Source: Chitinophaga parva
GTDB lineage: Bacteria > Bacteroidota > Bacteroidia > Chitinophagales > Chitinophagaceae
Direction of reading: 5' to 3'
Length of the DNA stretch: 64,000 bases
NCBI RefSeq assembly: GCF_003071345.1
Contig: NZ_QCYK01000002.1
Span: forward strand, 1,798,001-1,862,000
The translations under genes were made by a program, and so were the position numbers. The first letter of the stretch is position 1, and each line of letters opens with the position of its first letter. The notes under the pieces are model-generated. The model was not told the origin of the DNA. It made no database searches and saw nothing but the letters and a program-made list of their open reading frames with translations. This document shows positions 31,601 through 37,840 of the stretch, one piece after another.

Positions 31601-34600
31601 CCAGGTAAGGATATGCGTGGCGGTGTTGTAACTCATGCCGGTGGGCAGGGGATCTACCACGATAAAGGCCGTGCTCAGGGTATCCAGTACTACTGCGCCG
31701 GTAGCGTTGCTGGGGCCATTGTTCCGCAGGTTAAAGGTGAAGTTTACATTGGTGCCGGCTACCGGGGTAGACTTGTCCACGGTTTTAGTCAGCACCAGGT
31801 CAGCGATCCCTTTTATGTCCGGTGCGGCGCTGGCGGTGTTGTTACCTGTATTTTGGTCGTACTGACCGGGGTCCCCGGTTACGGTTACTGTATTCGTGTA
31901 GTCAATACCGTTAGTGCCGGCTACATTGGCTTTCACCAATATGGCCATGTCCAGGGTGGCGCCGGAGGCCAGGTTGCCAATGTTCCAAACGCCGGAGGCG
32001 GGATCATAGCCAGGCTGGTCTGCGCTGATAAAAGTATAACCAGTGGGTAGCAGGTCTGTTACTACCACGTTGGTGGCATCGTTCGGCCCTGCGTTGCCTA
32101 CCTTGATGTGGAACTTCATCGTACTGTTCACATACAGCGTGGTGCTGTCTTTCGTTTTCTGGACGTAGAGGTCTGTGAGCTGGCGGATGGTGGGCGTTAC
32201 ACGCGCGGTATCATCTGTTGTATTATTGTCCTTTACGTCTGACTTTATTACAGCAGTGTTGGTATAAACACCGGTGGGCTCTACCGAAGCAATGACTGTG
32301 AGCACGGTGCTGGCATTGGCCGCCAGGCTGCCAATGTTCCAGTCGCCGGTCAGTACATTGTAGTTGGTACCGGCGGGTGCGCTGGCAGATACGAAGGTGT
32401 ATCCGTTGGGCAGCAGGTCTTTTACATGCACATTGGTAGCGGCATTGGGGCCACTGTTCTTTGCCGTGATGGTAAAGGTGATGTTACTGCCTACGTCCCT
32501 GGTGGCGGCATCAGCGGTTTTGGTCACGCTCAGGTTGGCCACGGGCACGGGTACCGGTGTTACGGCGGCGCTATTGTCTGCAGCGGTGCTGTCTTGCTCC
32601 GCAGCGCTGATGGTGGCAGTGTTCTGGTAGATGCCAGTGGTAAGTACATGGCCTTTCAGTACCAGGGTCTGGCTGGTGCCGGCGGGCATGTTGCCAATGC
32701 TCCAGGCGCCGCCGGCCGTGGTGTAGGCGGCAGAGGGCGTGGCGCTCACAAAGGTATAGCCACTGGGCCATGCATCCGTCACCTTCACGTTGGTAGCATC
32801 GCTGGGGCCCAGGTTCGTAGCGGTGATGGTAAAGGTTACATCACTGCCCACATCCGGGGTGCTGTTGTCTGCCGTTTTGGTCACGCTGATGCTGGATACC
32901 GGGGTAACGGTGATGGTTACACTGGTGCTATTGTTATTGCTTACCGCATCATACTGGTCTGCACTGGTGATCGTGGAGGTGTTCTTATAGATGCTGCCGC
33001 TGAGCGGGCTCACTTTTACGGTGAGGGTCATGGAAGCATCTGCACCTGCGGCAATGTTGCCTGCGGTCCAAATGCCGGTGGCGGGATCGTAGCCGGCGCC
33101 GGCGGTGCTGCTCACAAAGGTGAAGCCACTGGGCAGCAGGTCTGTTACTTTCACGCCGGTGGCCTTACTGGGGCCATTGTTGTGCACATTCACGGTAAAG
33201 GTGATGGTGCTGCCTGCATCAGCGGCATTGCCGGTGGCGCTGGTAGCCTGGGTAATGGCCAGGTCGCTGGACTGTGTTACCGTGGGAGCAGGATTGAGCG
33301 TATATACGTTGTCGTTAGTATTGTTCTCCTGTTCAGTGCCTTTGATATAAGCGGTATTACCATAGCCGGCATCCGGGAGCAGCGTGGTCTGGATGGTCAG
33401 GGTCTGGGTGGTATTGGCCGGCAGGCTGCCGATGTTCCAAAGGCCGGAAATGATGTCGTAGGCACCGGTGGTGGCGTTGGCATTTACAAAAGCGTAGCCG
33501 CTCTGCAGGGTGTCGCCCACGATCACATTTGTGGCATCACTGGGGCCGTTGTTCTTGGCAATGATGGTAAAGGTCACCGCATCGCCGGGATGCAGGGGAG
33601 ATGCGGCAGCAAATGACTTGCTCACCTGCAGGTCTATGGCGGGAACGGGTGTCAAGGTAATGAAGCCACTGCTGTTGTTGGCCGGGTTGGAATCTGTTTC
33701 CACCGGCGTTGCGGTAGCGCTGTTGCTGTAATTGTCAGCCGTTAAGTTAGGCACTACACTTACAATGATGGAAGTAGTGATTGTTTGCCCGGCGTTGAGT
33801 GCAAAGGTGCGGGTCACAATGCGGTCAGAAGGATCATAAGCGGTGCCCGCGGGGCCGGAGATATAATTGAAGCCCGCTGCCAGTGTATCTCTCAGCGTTA
33901 CGCTGCTGGAGTTGGCGGAGCCGGCATTGGTTACATTGATATCAAATTGTACGTTGGTGCCGGCAAAAGGGGCAGTGCTGTATGCACTGTTCAGTGTCTT
34001 GGAGGTCTGGATATCCACTGCCGTGGTTACCGTGGGTGTTATGGAAGCTGCGTCATTGGCGGGCACTATGTCGCCGGTGGTAGTGGCGGTGGCGGTGTTC
34101 GTATAAGTACCGCTGGCATTCACGCTGGCTTGCAGCGCCAGGGTGGCGCTGTTTGCGGCCGGGAATATACCGATGGTCCATATGCCTGTACCGCTGTTGT
34201 ACGCGCCGGTGCCGGGCGTGGCGCTTATAAAAGTGTAGCCGGAGGGCAGCAGGTCTGATATGTTGGTGCTCACCGCGTCGCCACCGGTGTTTGTTGCGGT
34301 GATGGTGAAGGTGATCACGTCTCCCACGATCACCGTGCTTTTGCTGGCGGTCATGGTTACGTTTACGTCCGGGCGGCTCACTACCAGGGGCGTGGGGCTG
34401 TTATCGTCCGTAGCATCATTGTTATTGTTGGGGTCAGGATCCGCACCATTGGTGGAAGCGTCTGAAATTCCTGTATTATCAGGGGTGGTAGCGCTTGCGG
34501 TAGCACTGTTGTTAAACGTGCTGTAGGTATTATTCAGCTGGACATTGAGCGTTAGTTTTACAGAGTCACTCGCTCCCAGGCCCAGACTACTGGGGCCGGG

Positions 34601-34996
34601 GTAGAGCAGGGCGGTGCCGCCTGTCTGCCCGGTGTAACTGGCCCTGGGAACGGTTTTCAGCAGGTTGCCGCCCGTGATGTTGGTCACGGTGTAAGACGCG
34701 GGGGACAGGAACACAGTAGAAAGATCGTCATCGATCTGCACATTGCTGAGTGCCTGGTCTCCATAGTTCTTCACCACAAAAGTGTAGGTGACATTGTAAC
34801 TGCCATCTGCCTGGATGGTGGGACCTGCGCTCACGCGTTTGGCAATACCAATGGCGGGAGCGGCTGCTGCCGCCGCGCCGGTGGTGCCGGCCATCTGATG
34901 AAACGGGCCATGGATGGCCTGTGCATGGGAGGTAAGCGCGGTTATGAGCACTACAAGTGCCATCACCAGGGATCTTATAGAAGGGTAAGTCTTCAT
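19667..34996 (-). CDS. Giant DUF11-repeat surface adhesin with T9SS type B sorting domain (SprB-like role)
   Basis: One uninterrupted frame of 5109 residues. After a signal peptide (~1-26) come about 40 DUF11-like beta-sandwich repeats of roughly 115-120 residues, each with a core like VTFTITAKNNGPS, VTDLLPSGYTFVSA, WTIGNL and NTA. From about the 4th repeat the linkers follow a strict three-repeat cycle: every third repeat is introduced by TPTV- or APTV-type linkers, giving 12 trimers. Near the C-terminus lie a cadherin/Big-like domain (LTANDTYGPNGHF ... YTGNDSFTYTI), a last DUF11-like repeat, and the CHU_C sorting domain (IPNVFTPNGDGVNDRF ... VWNRWGNVVY). It would be exported by T9SS and displayed on the surface for adhesion or gliding. 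The PorP/SprF gene follows. Confidence 0.95.
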   Translation of the reverse strand: MKTYPSIRSLVMALVVLITALTSHAQAIHGPFHQMAGTTGAAAAAAPAIGIAKRVSAGPTIQADGSYNVTYTFVVKNYGDQALSNVQIDDDLSTVFLSPASYTVTNITGGNLLKTVPRASYTGQTGGTALLYPGPSSLGLGASDSVKLTLNVQLNNTYSTFNNSATASATTPDNTGISDASTNGADPDPNNNNDATDDNSPTPLVVSRPDVNVTMTASKSTVIVGDVITFTITATNTGGDAVSTNISDLLPSGYTFISATPGTGAYNSGTGIWTIGIFPAANSATLALQASVNASGTYTNTATATTTGDIVPANDAASITPTVTTAVDIQTSKTLNSAYSTAPFAGTNVQFDINVTNAGSANSSSVTLRDTLAAGFNYISGPAGTAYDPSDRIVTRTFALNAGQTITTSIIVSVVPNLTADNYSNSATATPVETDSNPANNSSGFITLTPVPAIDLQVSKSFAAASPLHPGDAVTFTIIAKNNGPSDATNVIVGDTLQSGYAFVNANATTGAYDIISGLWNIGSLPANTTQTLTIQTTLLPDAGYGNTAYIKGTEQENNTNDNVYTLNPAPTVTQSSDLAITQATSATGNAADAGSTITFTVNVHNNGPSKATGVKVTDLLPSGFTFVSSTAGAGYDPATGIWTAGNIAAGADASMTLTVKVSPLSGSIYKNTSTITSADQYDAVSNNNSTSVTITVTPVSSISVTKTADNSTPDVGSDVTFTITATNLGPSDATNVKVTDAWPSGYTFVSATPSAAYTTAGGAWSIGNMPAGTSQTLVLKGHVLTTGIYQNTATISAAEQDSTAADNSAAVTPVPVPVANLSVTKTADAATRDVGSNITFTITAKNSGPNAATNVHVKDLLPNGYTFVSASAPAGTNYNVLTGDWNIGSLAANASTVLTVIASVEPTGVYTNTAVIKSDVKDNNTTDDTARVTPTIRQLTDLYVQKTKDSTTLYVNSTMKFHIKVGNAGPNDATNVVVTDLLPTGYTFISADQPGYDPASGVWNIGNLASGATLDMAILVKANVAGTNGIDYTNTVTVTGDPGQYDQNTGNNTASAAPDIKGIADLVLTKTVDKSTPVAGTNVNFTFNLRNNGPSNATGAVVLDTLSTAFIVVDPLPTGMSYNTATHILTWNVGNLALNADTAASFEAQINPSQAAVYQNTAYASSNEDDLQPGNNEGAVSVTPQRQVDLNVTKTIAAPSPLYVGDTVKFTIVASNAGPSTGTQVQVIDQLRSGYKFVTYTTSNSTVYDHTTNVWTPGDLVPGQSETLTIVATLLPDGDYQNQANIFSAETETNNADNIDQIVAPTVTALTDLEIKKTADVASADAGATVHFHLVATNHGPNTASNVSVQDLLPDGYTFVSSSSAAYNKTTGLWSIGLMPASTSQTLDITARMNAAGTSFKNIAVISGDASQLDTALANNTDSATIAMVPLTTIYVNKTVGSSTPDVGSNVTFTITAYNDGPSTATNVVVTDAWPSGYTFVSATPSVGTYDVATGLWTIGTLASGTSQTLNITGTVKSTGTYDNTASITGAEKDTHLGPATVTVSVVPTQVANISIQKTISNDKPDVNDPVTFHIALRNDGPDDASNVSVNDVLQDGYTYINSLASTGAYDAASGNWTVGNLANGATATLDIDATVNPTGTYDNSATVHADQKNNGPVTSSIATPTVRAVADIFVSKVCDSVNAHPGDVVTFTITASNNGPSMASGVIVKEVLPDGYAFIGTDQSPMVYDALTNEWNVNFLNPDPTQTITMHIQATVLPDATNYTNKATIAGAEYDPVMANDTATVTPNIIQTVDLSVSKFGDDPAPDAGGTVHFKLTAANSGPSIAHNVVVSDTLRSGFEVITPLPAGVNYNSTNRVLTWNVGTMATGTSLFVNYGVSVVADQPADAYENQAFIHADEMDINPVNDSSATIVVVPTPVADLSIDKKIIAPSPLYPGDTVRFLLIAQNDGPSRATSIVVTDALQSGYKYISSTGNGTYDNTAGTWTGFALDNGQRDTLTITTTVNATGAYGNSASIDALQVDHNPANDNVSIVTPTVTPAADMELLKTVDSINVWASHQLTFKLRAINHGLSTASTVVAKDVLPNGFTYSSSTATHGAYEPATSNWNIGTLASGDTATLLLTVNVKADATNYQNTASVTALETDLGPTNNKDTATVNVQQVVDVAIDKTVDNAGPNEGDVIHFTLKAANNGPSIAHSVVVTDVMPKGFVPNGAVSTPLTYDATTNTITWPVGTVNAGASTTATFAVKVVPDQQPADYINQASITAAETDTLTGSNTSSAVTVTPVAVADLQLAKTVSAPSPLYPGSTVTFTLTATNAGPSNAANASVTDLLHAGYQFISATGGTYNNATGAWIIGNMAKGDTRTLTITAKVLPDQADYANTATITSSTKDTLSTNNNASITTPVVTPLSDLAITKTVDSTTVYAGHNVTFTITATNNGPSNAAGVIIAEQLPAGYTLVSRNASAGTVNNSFWTLGNLDAGKSDSLKITATVLPTGTAFLNQVTISSANTDTTMANNMAAAQPIMVPVADLSVSKTVDNATPYEGDTIHFTLAIHNAGPNNATGTIVADTLLAGFTPVLPLPAGVTYNNTSHALLWTVGTLASGANNSQSFAVRVVPDQPASDYVNTASVNAGIADIDLTNNTSSPVTVTPVPAANVRVTKTITAPSPLHPGDNVTFTITAENAGPGKATNVVVTDVLQSGYQLVSATPATYAANKWTIASLAAGATQTMTITAKVLPDAVYGNTATISADQHDSGNSDNTAAITAPTVTQVADLGLTKTVDNTTEQVNHTVVFTLTATNNGPSAATGVVVKDPLPDGFTYISSIPTGSYNAGQWTINNLLSGESKQMQIVATVAPDATSYNNIASIKGNVQDNNKTNDTANAKVIPVPVAQLSITKVADNNTPDVGSTVTFTLTAKNSGPGKATNVKVTDALPAGYTLVSSNTTTGTYSAGVWTIGNMSVNQAATLTVAAKVNTTGSYTNTATISSSEKDTVLSDNTASVTPVPVPIADLSITKAINTTAPNAGDIVHFTITAKNGGPVNVTDAVVNEVLQSGYTFIQATPAAAYNATTGKWAIGSLASGATTTLIIDAKVNASGDYSNTASITSATIPDRVPGNNSASSTTPTVHPITDLQIKKTVDSASIWATHQLTFTLTATNNGPSDATGVTVTDLLPAGYTFISKSLSNYNEATGVWNIGNLLNGGVQELKLQATAKADAAAAAYKNRAAITGNETDLTPTNNADSVTPVVKQIIDVSIVKTADQLTPDEGDTIHFILHAHNDGPATAHGVVVADQVSNGFSIVPPLPTGMTYDGPSRTIAWLPGTMNAGADASATFAVRVVPNQAAALYVNSANIDAAETDIALANNTSTLVTITPRAVSNLHLTKSITAPSPLYPGAPVTFTLSAKNEGPSNATGVTVTDILQSGYTLVSATPATGTYNAATGKWTIGALTSGQATSMTISAIVNPDGVYSNTATTSVTQADKDNSDNTASITTPVVTQLTNLSITKTADRTDADVNDLVLFTLTAKNNGPSKATNVTVTDLLPTGYTFMSASDAGYNNTTGKWTIATLASGATAQLQISTRVNAGGNYTNTATIAGTELDTVSTDNSASVTVTAHPVASVRVTKTVDNATPDVNTSVTFTITAKNDGPSNATNVKVSDALPTGYTQTSATASTGTFTGGVWTIGSLANGASAILTVKAKVNVTGNYINTATVSAAEKDPDATDNTASAATTPVPVADLQLAKTISNTTPDVGSNVTFTLTARNNGASAANNVVVNDVLKNGYTFVSANPAASYDDAAGNWVIGALAANASATLTITAKVNPTGAYDNTAWISGLEKDNDKTNDTAKVAAPTVRALTDLSITKTVDSTTVDPGHNLHFTLTAHNAGPSDATGVTVTDLLPTGYTFVSASNAGYDKTTGTWTIGALASGSDAVLTITATVKTSGVYTNTASITGTQTDTVAANNTASATPTVRALADVRLTKTVDKATPDMGSKVTFTITATNNGPANATGVTVTDALPGGYTLGKATPGAGTFAAGVWNLGTLASGTTATLTVEATVNATGNYTNVATISAAEMDLVPANNSASAATTPTPVADVAITKTISNSNPQVGDVVTFTLTAGNNGPVDATGVIVSDKLQTGYTFVDATPAGVYDATTGVWNIGTLANSSTSSLLIKATVNANGNYANSATITATEKDANVTNNTAAITPPAVQALADLDIMKTADSTNAEPGHTVHFSLTAHNAGPSNATSVTVTDILPTGYTFVSASDAGYDKTTGTWNIPTLNNGDNKTLTITATMNAAGNYANTATIKGAEKDSNPANNSSTATVTLTPVADLAVTKAISNKTPNVTSSVTFTITAANHGPSNATNVKVTEVVPSGYTVTGSNTATGTYDGSTWTIGTLANNATATLTITATVNVSGNYTNTVSISAAEKDTALANNTASVTATPNALADVSVTKTISKTNPEVGEVITFTLTAKNAGPSTATGVIVTDLLKSGYTFVSAGSTGYDKTTGIWSLGNMTNGNVQTLTISASVNAGGNYANTAVITAGETDPLTSNNTASITPPTPKPLADVEIVKTVDQDKPGITDNVVFKLAVTNHGPSDATSVKVVDILPAGYTFVSADDAGYDKTTGVWYIATLANGSTQTLGITATVNASGSYSNTATVSATETDKVLANNTSTVATMPYPVTDLEVTKTGDNDFPMMGSTMTFTITAKNNGPSDATNVQVTDVLKSGYAFQHYTATRGTFDPATGIWALGSLGNGHSETMTMTVIVAQATGTTNFANTATISGAEADRDQANNSSTVTPTPVRLLAIDDQLTTENPDSVSADLTANDTYGPNGHFVVIKDQPLHGTVVINTDNTVTYTPVPGYTGNDSFTYTIEDKSGNSSNTATVAIAVKPRQIDLDIKKVITTAPGDIKTGKLLTFRITVMNKSAKPTGNVLMEDVLQSNIGDAQVLLQADSGQASFDAMTRTVTWTLDTLAGGSSVQLTISGKLQSGGAISNTATVKGRDEDPDDTNNSSTVTASSVADDLAIPNVFTPNGDGVNDRFVILGLERYTNVKLVVWNRWGNVVYQSTDYHNTWDGSSLNEGTYFYQVDANGPDGKQQFKGWLQLMR

Positions 34997-35022
34997 CTGA
35001 TTTCAATAGGTATGGGAATCCA

Positions 35023-35178
35023 CTATTCGGTTACTTTCACTACAATGGTAATGTTGCCTGTTGTGCCAGAACACGCGCTGGTGTTGCTGCCCGCATTTAC
35101 AGTACAGTTTTGCGTTTGCAGGGCAGGGCCGGGAATCAGCGCAGGCGCTAACCGGATGCCACGGGATAAAACGTTCAT
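35023..35178 (-). CDS. Small open frame or gene remnant upstream of the adhesin
   Basis: From the ATG at 35178 (35202 also possible) a 51-residue frame ends 26 bp before the adhesin ATG. Its C-terminal half, with QTQNCTVNAGSNTSACSG, resembles the first mature residues of many Bacteroidota secreted adhesins. The N-terminal half is only weakly signal-like. It may be a true small secreted protein, or the remnant of an earlier adhesin start. Codon evidence is too short to decide. Confidence 0.3.
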   Translation of the reverse strand: MNVLSRGIRLAPALIPGPALQTQNCTVNAGSNTSACSGTTGNITIVVKVTE

Positions 35179-35545
35179 CGCCAGTATTGTATGGTAAAGC
35201 ATGATAGCGGTCGTTTCCGGGGAAATGGCCGCTGGATAATAAGGTACAGGCAGCCTTTCAAGGGAAGTGGCCGCAGGCGCGGGCTTCCGGGGAAAAGCCG
35301 GTAATATGGCATTGGGCAGCACAACCGGGAGCGCTGGTCTTCATAGGTGTGCATTTGCAATGCAGGATATGATGCAATGCAGACGCAATGGTTTTTGGTG
35401 TAGCATAAACGCAGGACGAATGAAATGCGGTGCCAGGCGCATATTCATAGGCATCGGTTCAGGGCCTGCTATGGTTAACAGTACACCCTTTCACAGATAT
35501 GGTATTAAGCATGCTCCGGATTAAAAAAACATGCAGGCAGCATGC

Positions 35546-35589
35546 GGTGATTCGGTATTCTTCACAAGGTGATCCGGTATTCCTCACAA
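35546..35589. repeat. Two tandem copies of a 22-bp element
   Basis: Copies at 35546-35567 and 35568-35589 differ at two positions. Both share the core CGGTATTC and end in TCACAA. They start at the -7 box of the adhesin promoter and continue into the transcribed leader, where an operator or RNA-binding site is plausible. Confidence 0.7.
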
Positions 35590-35614
35590 ATATATATAAA
35601 ACTTTATATAACAA
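35587..35614 (-). promoter_or_regulatory. Promoter of the giant adhesin operon
   Basis: On the minus strand TTG (35612-35614), 17 bp, then TATATTTG (35587-35594) fits TTG-N17-23-TAnnTTTG. Transcription would start near 35580, inside the 22-bp tandem repeat, and run about 585 nt before the adhesin ATG. Confidence 0.6.
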
Positions 35615-36030
35615 AATATTGCAAGTTATTAATAATGTGCATAGTACACTGGGTGATAAGATTTTATGAAATAAAAAATAACTGTGTTAGGCGTTGAAAA
35701 TGTTTAAATGATGGTATTTTAGCTGCTTTTAAGTATGGATGTGTTTGCATAGCCATTATATCATCATTTACTGTGAACTAAATGGGGATAAAAAAACGTA
35801 TATGATGGGGTGATACCGTGGCGGGTTTTTGCGGGGGCGCGATGTGTTAATTTATGTTGAAACCCGGGATGATTAGTCATCCTCATTTTGAGATCTGTGT
35901 ATTGTTTATTAAACTTGTGCTTTGAAAAATTGCTATTGTTTCCTGCCTTATGTTGTGCATGTGCCTGAAACCCCGGAAACGACTGTATACCTTTTGTAAA
36001 CACCATTCTCTTTAATAACACTTTTACTGT

Positions 36031-36381
36031 ATGAAGATCAAAAAAGAAACCCATGAAACACTGGACAGTATTGCGGCTTTGTTACAACCACATTATTCCG
36101 GTGCCGCGGTGACCAAGCCTTTCCTTTCCGGCAAGATCCTGACCGTGCCGTATGAAAACATCAAGTTCATTATGCGCGACAAAAAGGACCATCTTTTTGT
36201 GGATATTATGCCCGGTGCCGGCCAGCGCACGGTGGCGGTGCTCTTTGGCGCGATTGGGCTGCTGATTTCCAAAGCCATCTTCAAAGCCCGTAACAAGGAG
36301 AAGATCCAGAATTTCCTCCAGGATGCGGAAATGATCATCAACAAGGGTGGTATTGAAAGCATTGGCACCCAACTGGTGTAG
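36031..36381 (+). CDS. Small hypothetical protein with one hydrophobic segment
   Basis: The product has 116 residues. A soluble N-terminal part (1-60) is followed by a hydrophobic stretch at about 66-84 (RTVAVLFGAIGLLISKAIF), then a charged helix (KARNKEKIQNFLQDAEMIIN). No family is recognised. The start follows an AT-rich stretch and the gene ends just before a strong terminator, which supports it as a real single gene. Confidence 0.7.
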   Translation: MKIKKETHETLDSIAALLQPHYSGAAVTKPFLSGKILTVPYENIKFIMRDKKDHLFVDIMPGAGQRTVAVLFGAIGLLISKAIFKARNKEKIQNFLQDAEMIINKGGIESIGTQLV

Positions 36382-36410
36382 TATAACGGGTAAGATTATA
36401 CGTACATGCA

Positions 36411-36444
36411 AAGGAGCTGTCTTCCAACTTTGAGACAGCTCCTT
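36411..36444. terminator. Bidirectional terminator
   Basis: AAGGAGCTGTC (36411-36421) pairs with GACAGCTCCTT (36434-36444), with T-tracts on the plus side and TTTGC on the minus side. It serves the small plus-strand gene and could also end the five-gene operon that stops at 36563 on the minus strand. Confidence 0.85.
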
Positions 36445-36562
36445 TTTATTTGGGTACCTGGAGAAACTTTTCGTTTAAACAATTCCCAGGGCTTTATTTT
36501 ATTTATGCGGCTTCGCCTTTGCAATTTTTGGCTGCTTTTCAAATACAGCGCCTTTTCAGCAC

Positions 36563-37702
36563 TTATTTTTTGAGCGCAATATCTTCCCGGGCCGCCCATT
36601 GCGAAATGTCCTGCTTACTGAGGGCAGCGGCCATCAGGTCAGGAAATTTGTCCGGTGTGCAGGCAAATACCGGTACGCCCAGCGTGGCAAAGAACTGGGC
36701 GTTGCCATGATCGTAATGCGGGGCACCATCGTCACTAAGGGCCAGCAGCACTACCAGTTGTACGCCGGCGGTTACCAGTTCCAGGGCGCGTTGCCGCATC
36801 TTATCGGCATTGCCTCCTTCAAAGAGGTCGGTGATCAGTACCATCACGGTGTCTGCCGGCCGGGTAATGACCTGCTGGCAATAGCTGAGGGCCAGTTGTA
36901 TATCCGTACCACCACCCAGCTGTACTCCAAAGAGCAGTTCCACGGGGTCGGTGAGTTGTTCTGTAAGATCTGCTACCGCGGTATCAAATACGATCATCTT
37001 TGTTTTTACGGCGGGAATGGAGGCCATTACAGCGCCAAAGATGCCGGAGTACACCACGGAGCTGCCCATGGAGCCGCTCTGGTCCACACACAGTACAATG
37101 TCCCTGAGGGCATTGCGCCGGCGCCCGTACCCGATGCGGATTTCCGGGATAATGGTCTTATACTCCGGCTGGTAGTGCTGCAGGTTTTTAAGAATGGTAG
37201 CATGCCAGTTGATCTCATTGTGGCGGGGGCGGCGGTTGCGCACACTCCGGTGCAGGCTACCCGTGATGGCCTGCTGGGTGGGGTTGATAAGCTTTTGCAA
37301 CAGTGCATCCACTACCTTGCGCACCACCTGGCGGGCGGTATCTTTTGTTTTATCGGGGATCACGCGGCTCAGGCTCATGAGGGTGGCTACCAGGTTCACA
37401 TCGGGCTCCACGTTTTCCAGCATCTCCTTTTCAAACAGCATCTGCGTAAGGTTAAGGCGCTTCAATGCATCCTGCTGCATTACCTGCACTACAGATGAGG
37501 GGAAGAAGTTGCGGATGTCGCCCAGCCAGCGGCTCACATTGGGCGATGAAGGGCCCAGGCCACCGCGGCGGTCTGTATCGTAGAGGGCTTCCAGGGTTTT
37601 GTCCATTTGCAGTTGCCTGCCATCCAGTGATATGCCGGTGGTGTCTTCTGCGTGGTTGCCCAGTATCATGCGCCACTTGCGCAGTTCTTGTTCGTTGCTC
37701 AT
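36563..37702 (-). CDS. VWA domain protein of the MoxR-associated operon
   Basis: From MSNEQELRKW (ATG at 37702; an ATG at 37714 is also open) the protein has 379 residues. An alpha-helical N-terminal half is followed by a von Willebrand A domain with the metal-binding MIDAS motif DQSGS (207-211), then GGGTD and ITDLFEGG further on. There is no signal peptide, so it acts in the cytoplasm. VWA proteins of this type pair with MoxR ATPases and are thought to recruit or remodel client proteins. It is the last gene of the operon, after a 138-bp gap with short repeats. Confidence 0.92.
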   Translation of the reverse strand: MSNEQELRKWRMILGNHAEDTTGISLDGRQLQMDKTLEALYDTDRRGGLGPSSPNVSRWLGDIRNFFPSSVVQVMQQDALKRLNLTQMLFEKEMLENVEPDVNLVATLMSLSRVIPDKTKDTARQVVRKVVDALLQKLINPTQQAITGSLHRSVRNRRPRHNEINWHATILKNLQHYQPEYKTIIPEIRIGYGRRRNALRDIVLCVDQSGSMGSSVVYSGIFGAVMASIPAVKTKMIVFDTAVADLTEQLTDPVELLFGVQLGGGTDIQLALSYCQQVITRPADTVMVLITDLFEGGNADKMRQRALELVTAGVQLVVLLALSDDGAPHYDHGNAQFFATLGVPVFACTPDKFPDLMAAALSKQDISQWAAREDIALKK

Positions 37703-37719
37703 AGGAACATCCATTTCCA

Positions 37720-37812
37720 GGTTTCAATTTCCAACATCAGGGAAGTTTCAGGATTCAATTTCCAGGTCCCGGGAAGTGCTAAGATCAAATCCAATTTCCA
37801 AAATATGGGGAT
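37720..37812. repeat. Short imperfect repeats around CAATTTCCA
   Basis: Three spaced copies of the words CAATTTCCA and GGGAAGT lie in the gap between the DUF5682 and VWA genes. A near-identical copy of one unit is found at 50632-50653 in another intergenic gap, so this looks like a dispersed intergenic repeat family. Confidence 0.55.
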
Positions 37813-37840
37813 GAAAGTGATTGTGCGCTGCGCGCAATGG

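Larger units (their letters stand above)
34997..36030. other. Long leader/promoter region of the giant adhesin
   Basis: About 1 kb between the divergent adhesin gene and the small plus-strand gene. It includes a short frame ending at 35023, a 22-bp tandem repeat (35546-35589), a promoter (35587-35614), and strongly AT-rich DNA from about 35590 to 35770. No other coding region is convincing. The inferred adhesin mRNA leader is nearly 600 nt long. Confidence 0.6.

Noticed and set aside
35764..36054. A 96-codon minus-strand frame in the adhesin leader region
   Set aside because: It overlaps the start of the plus-strand gene, lies in AT-rich DNA and shows no protein-like pattern.
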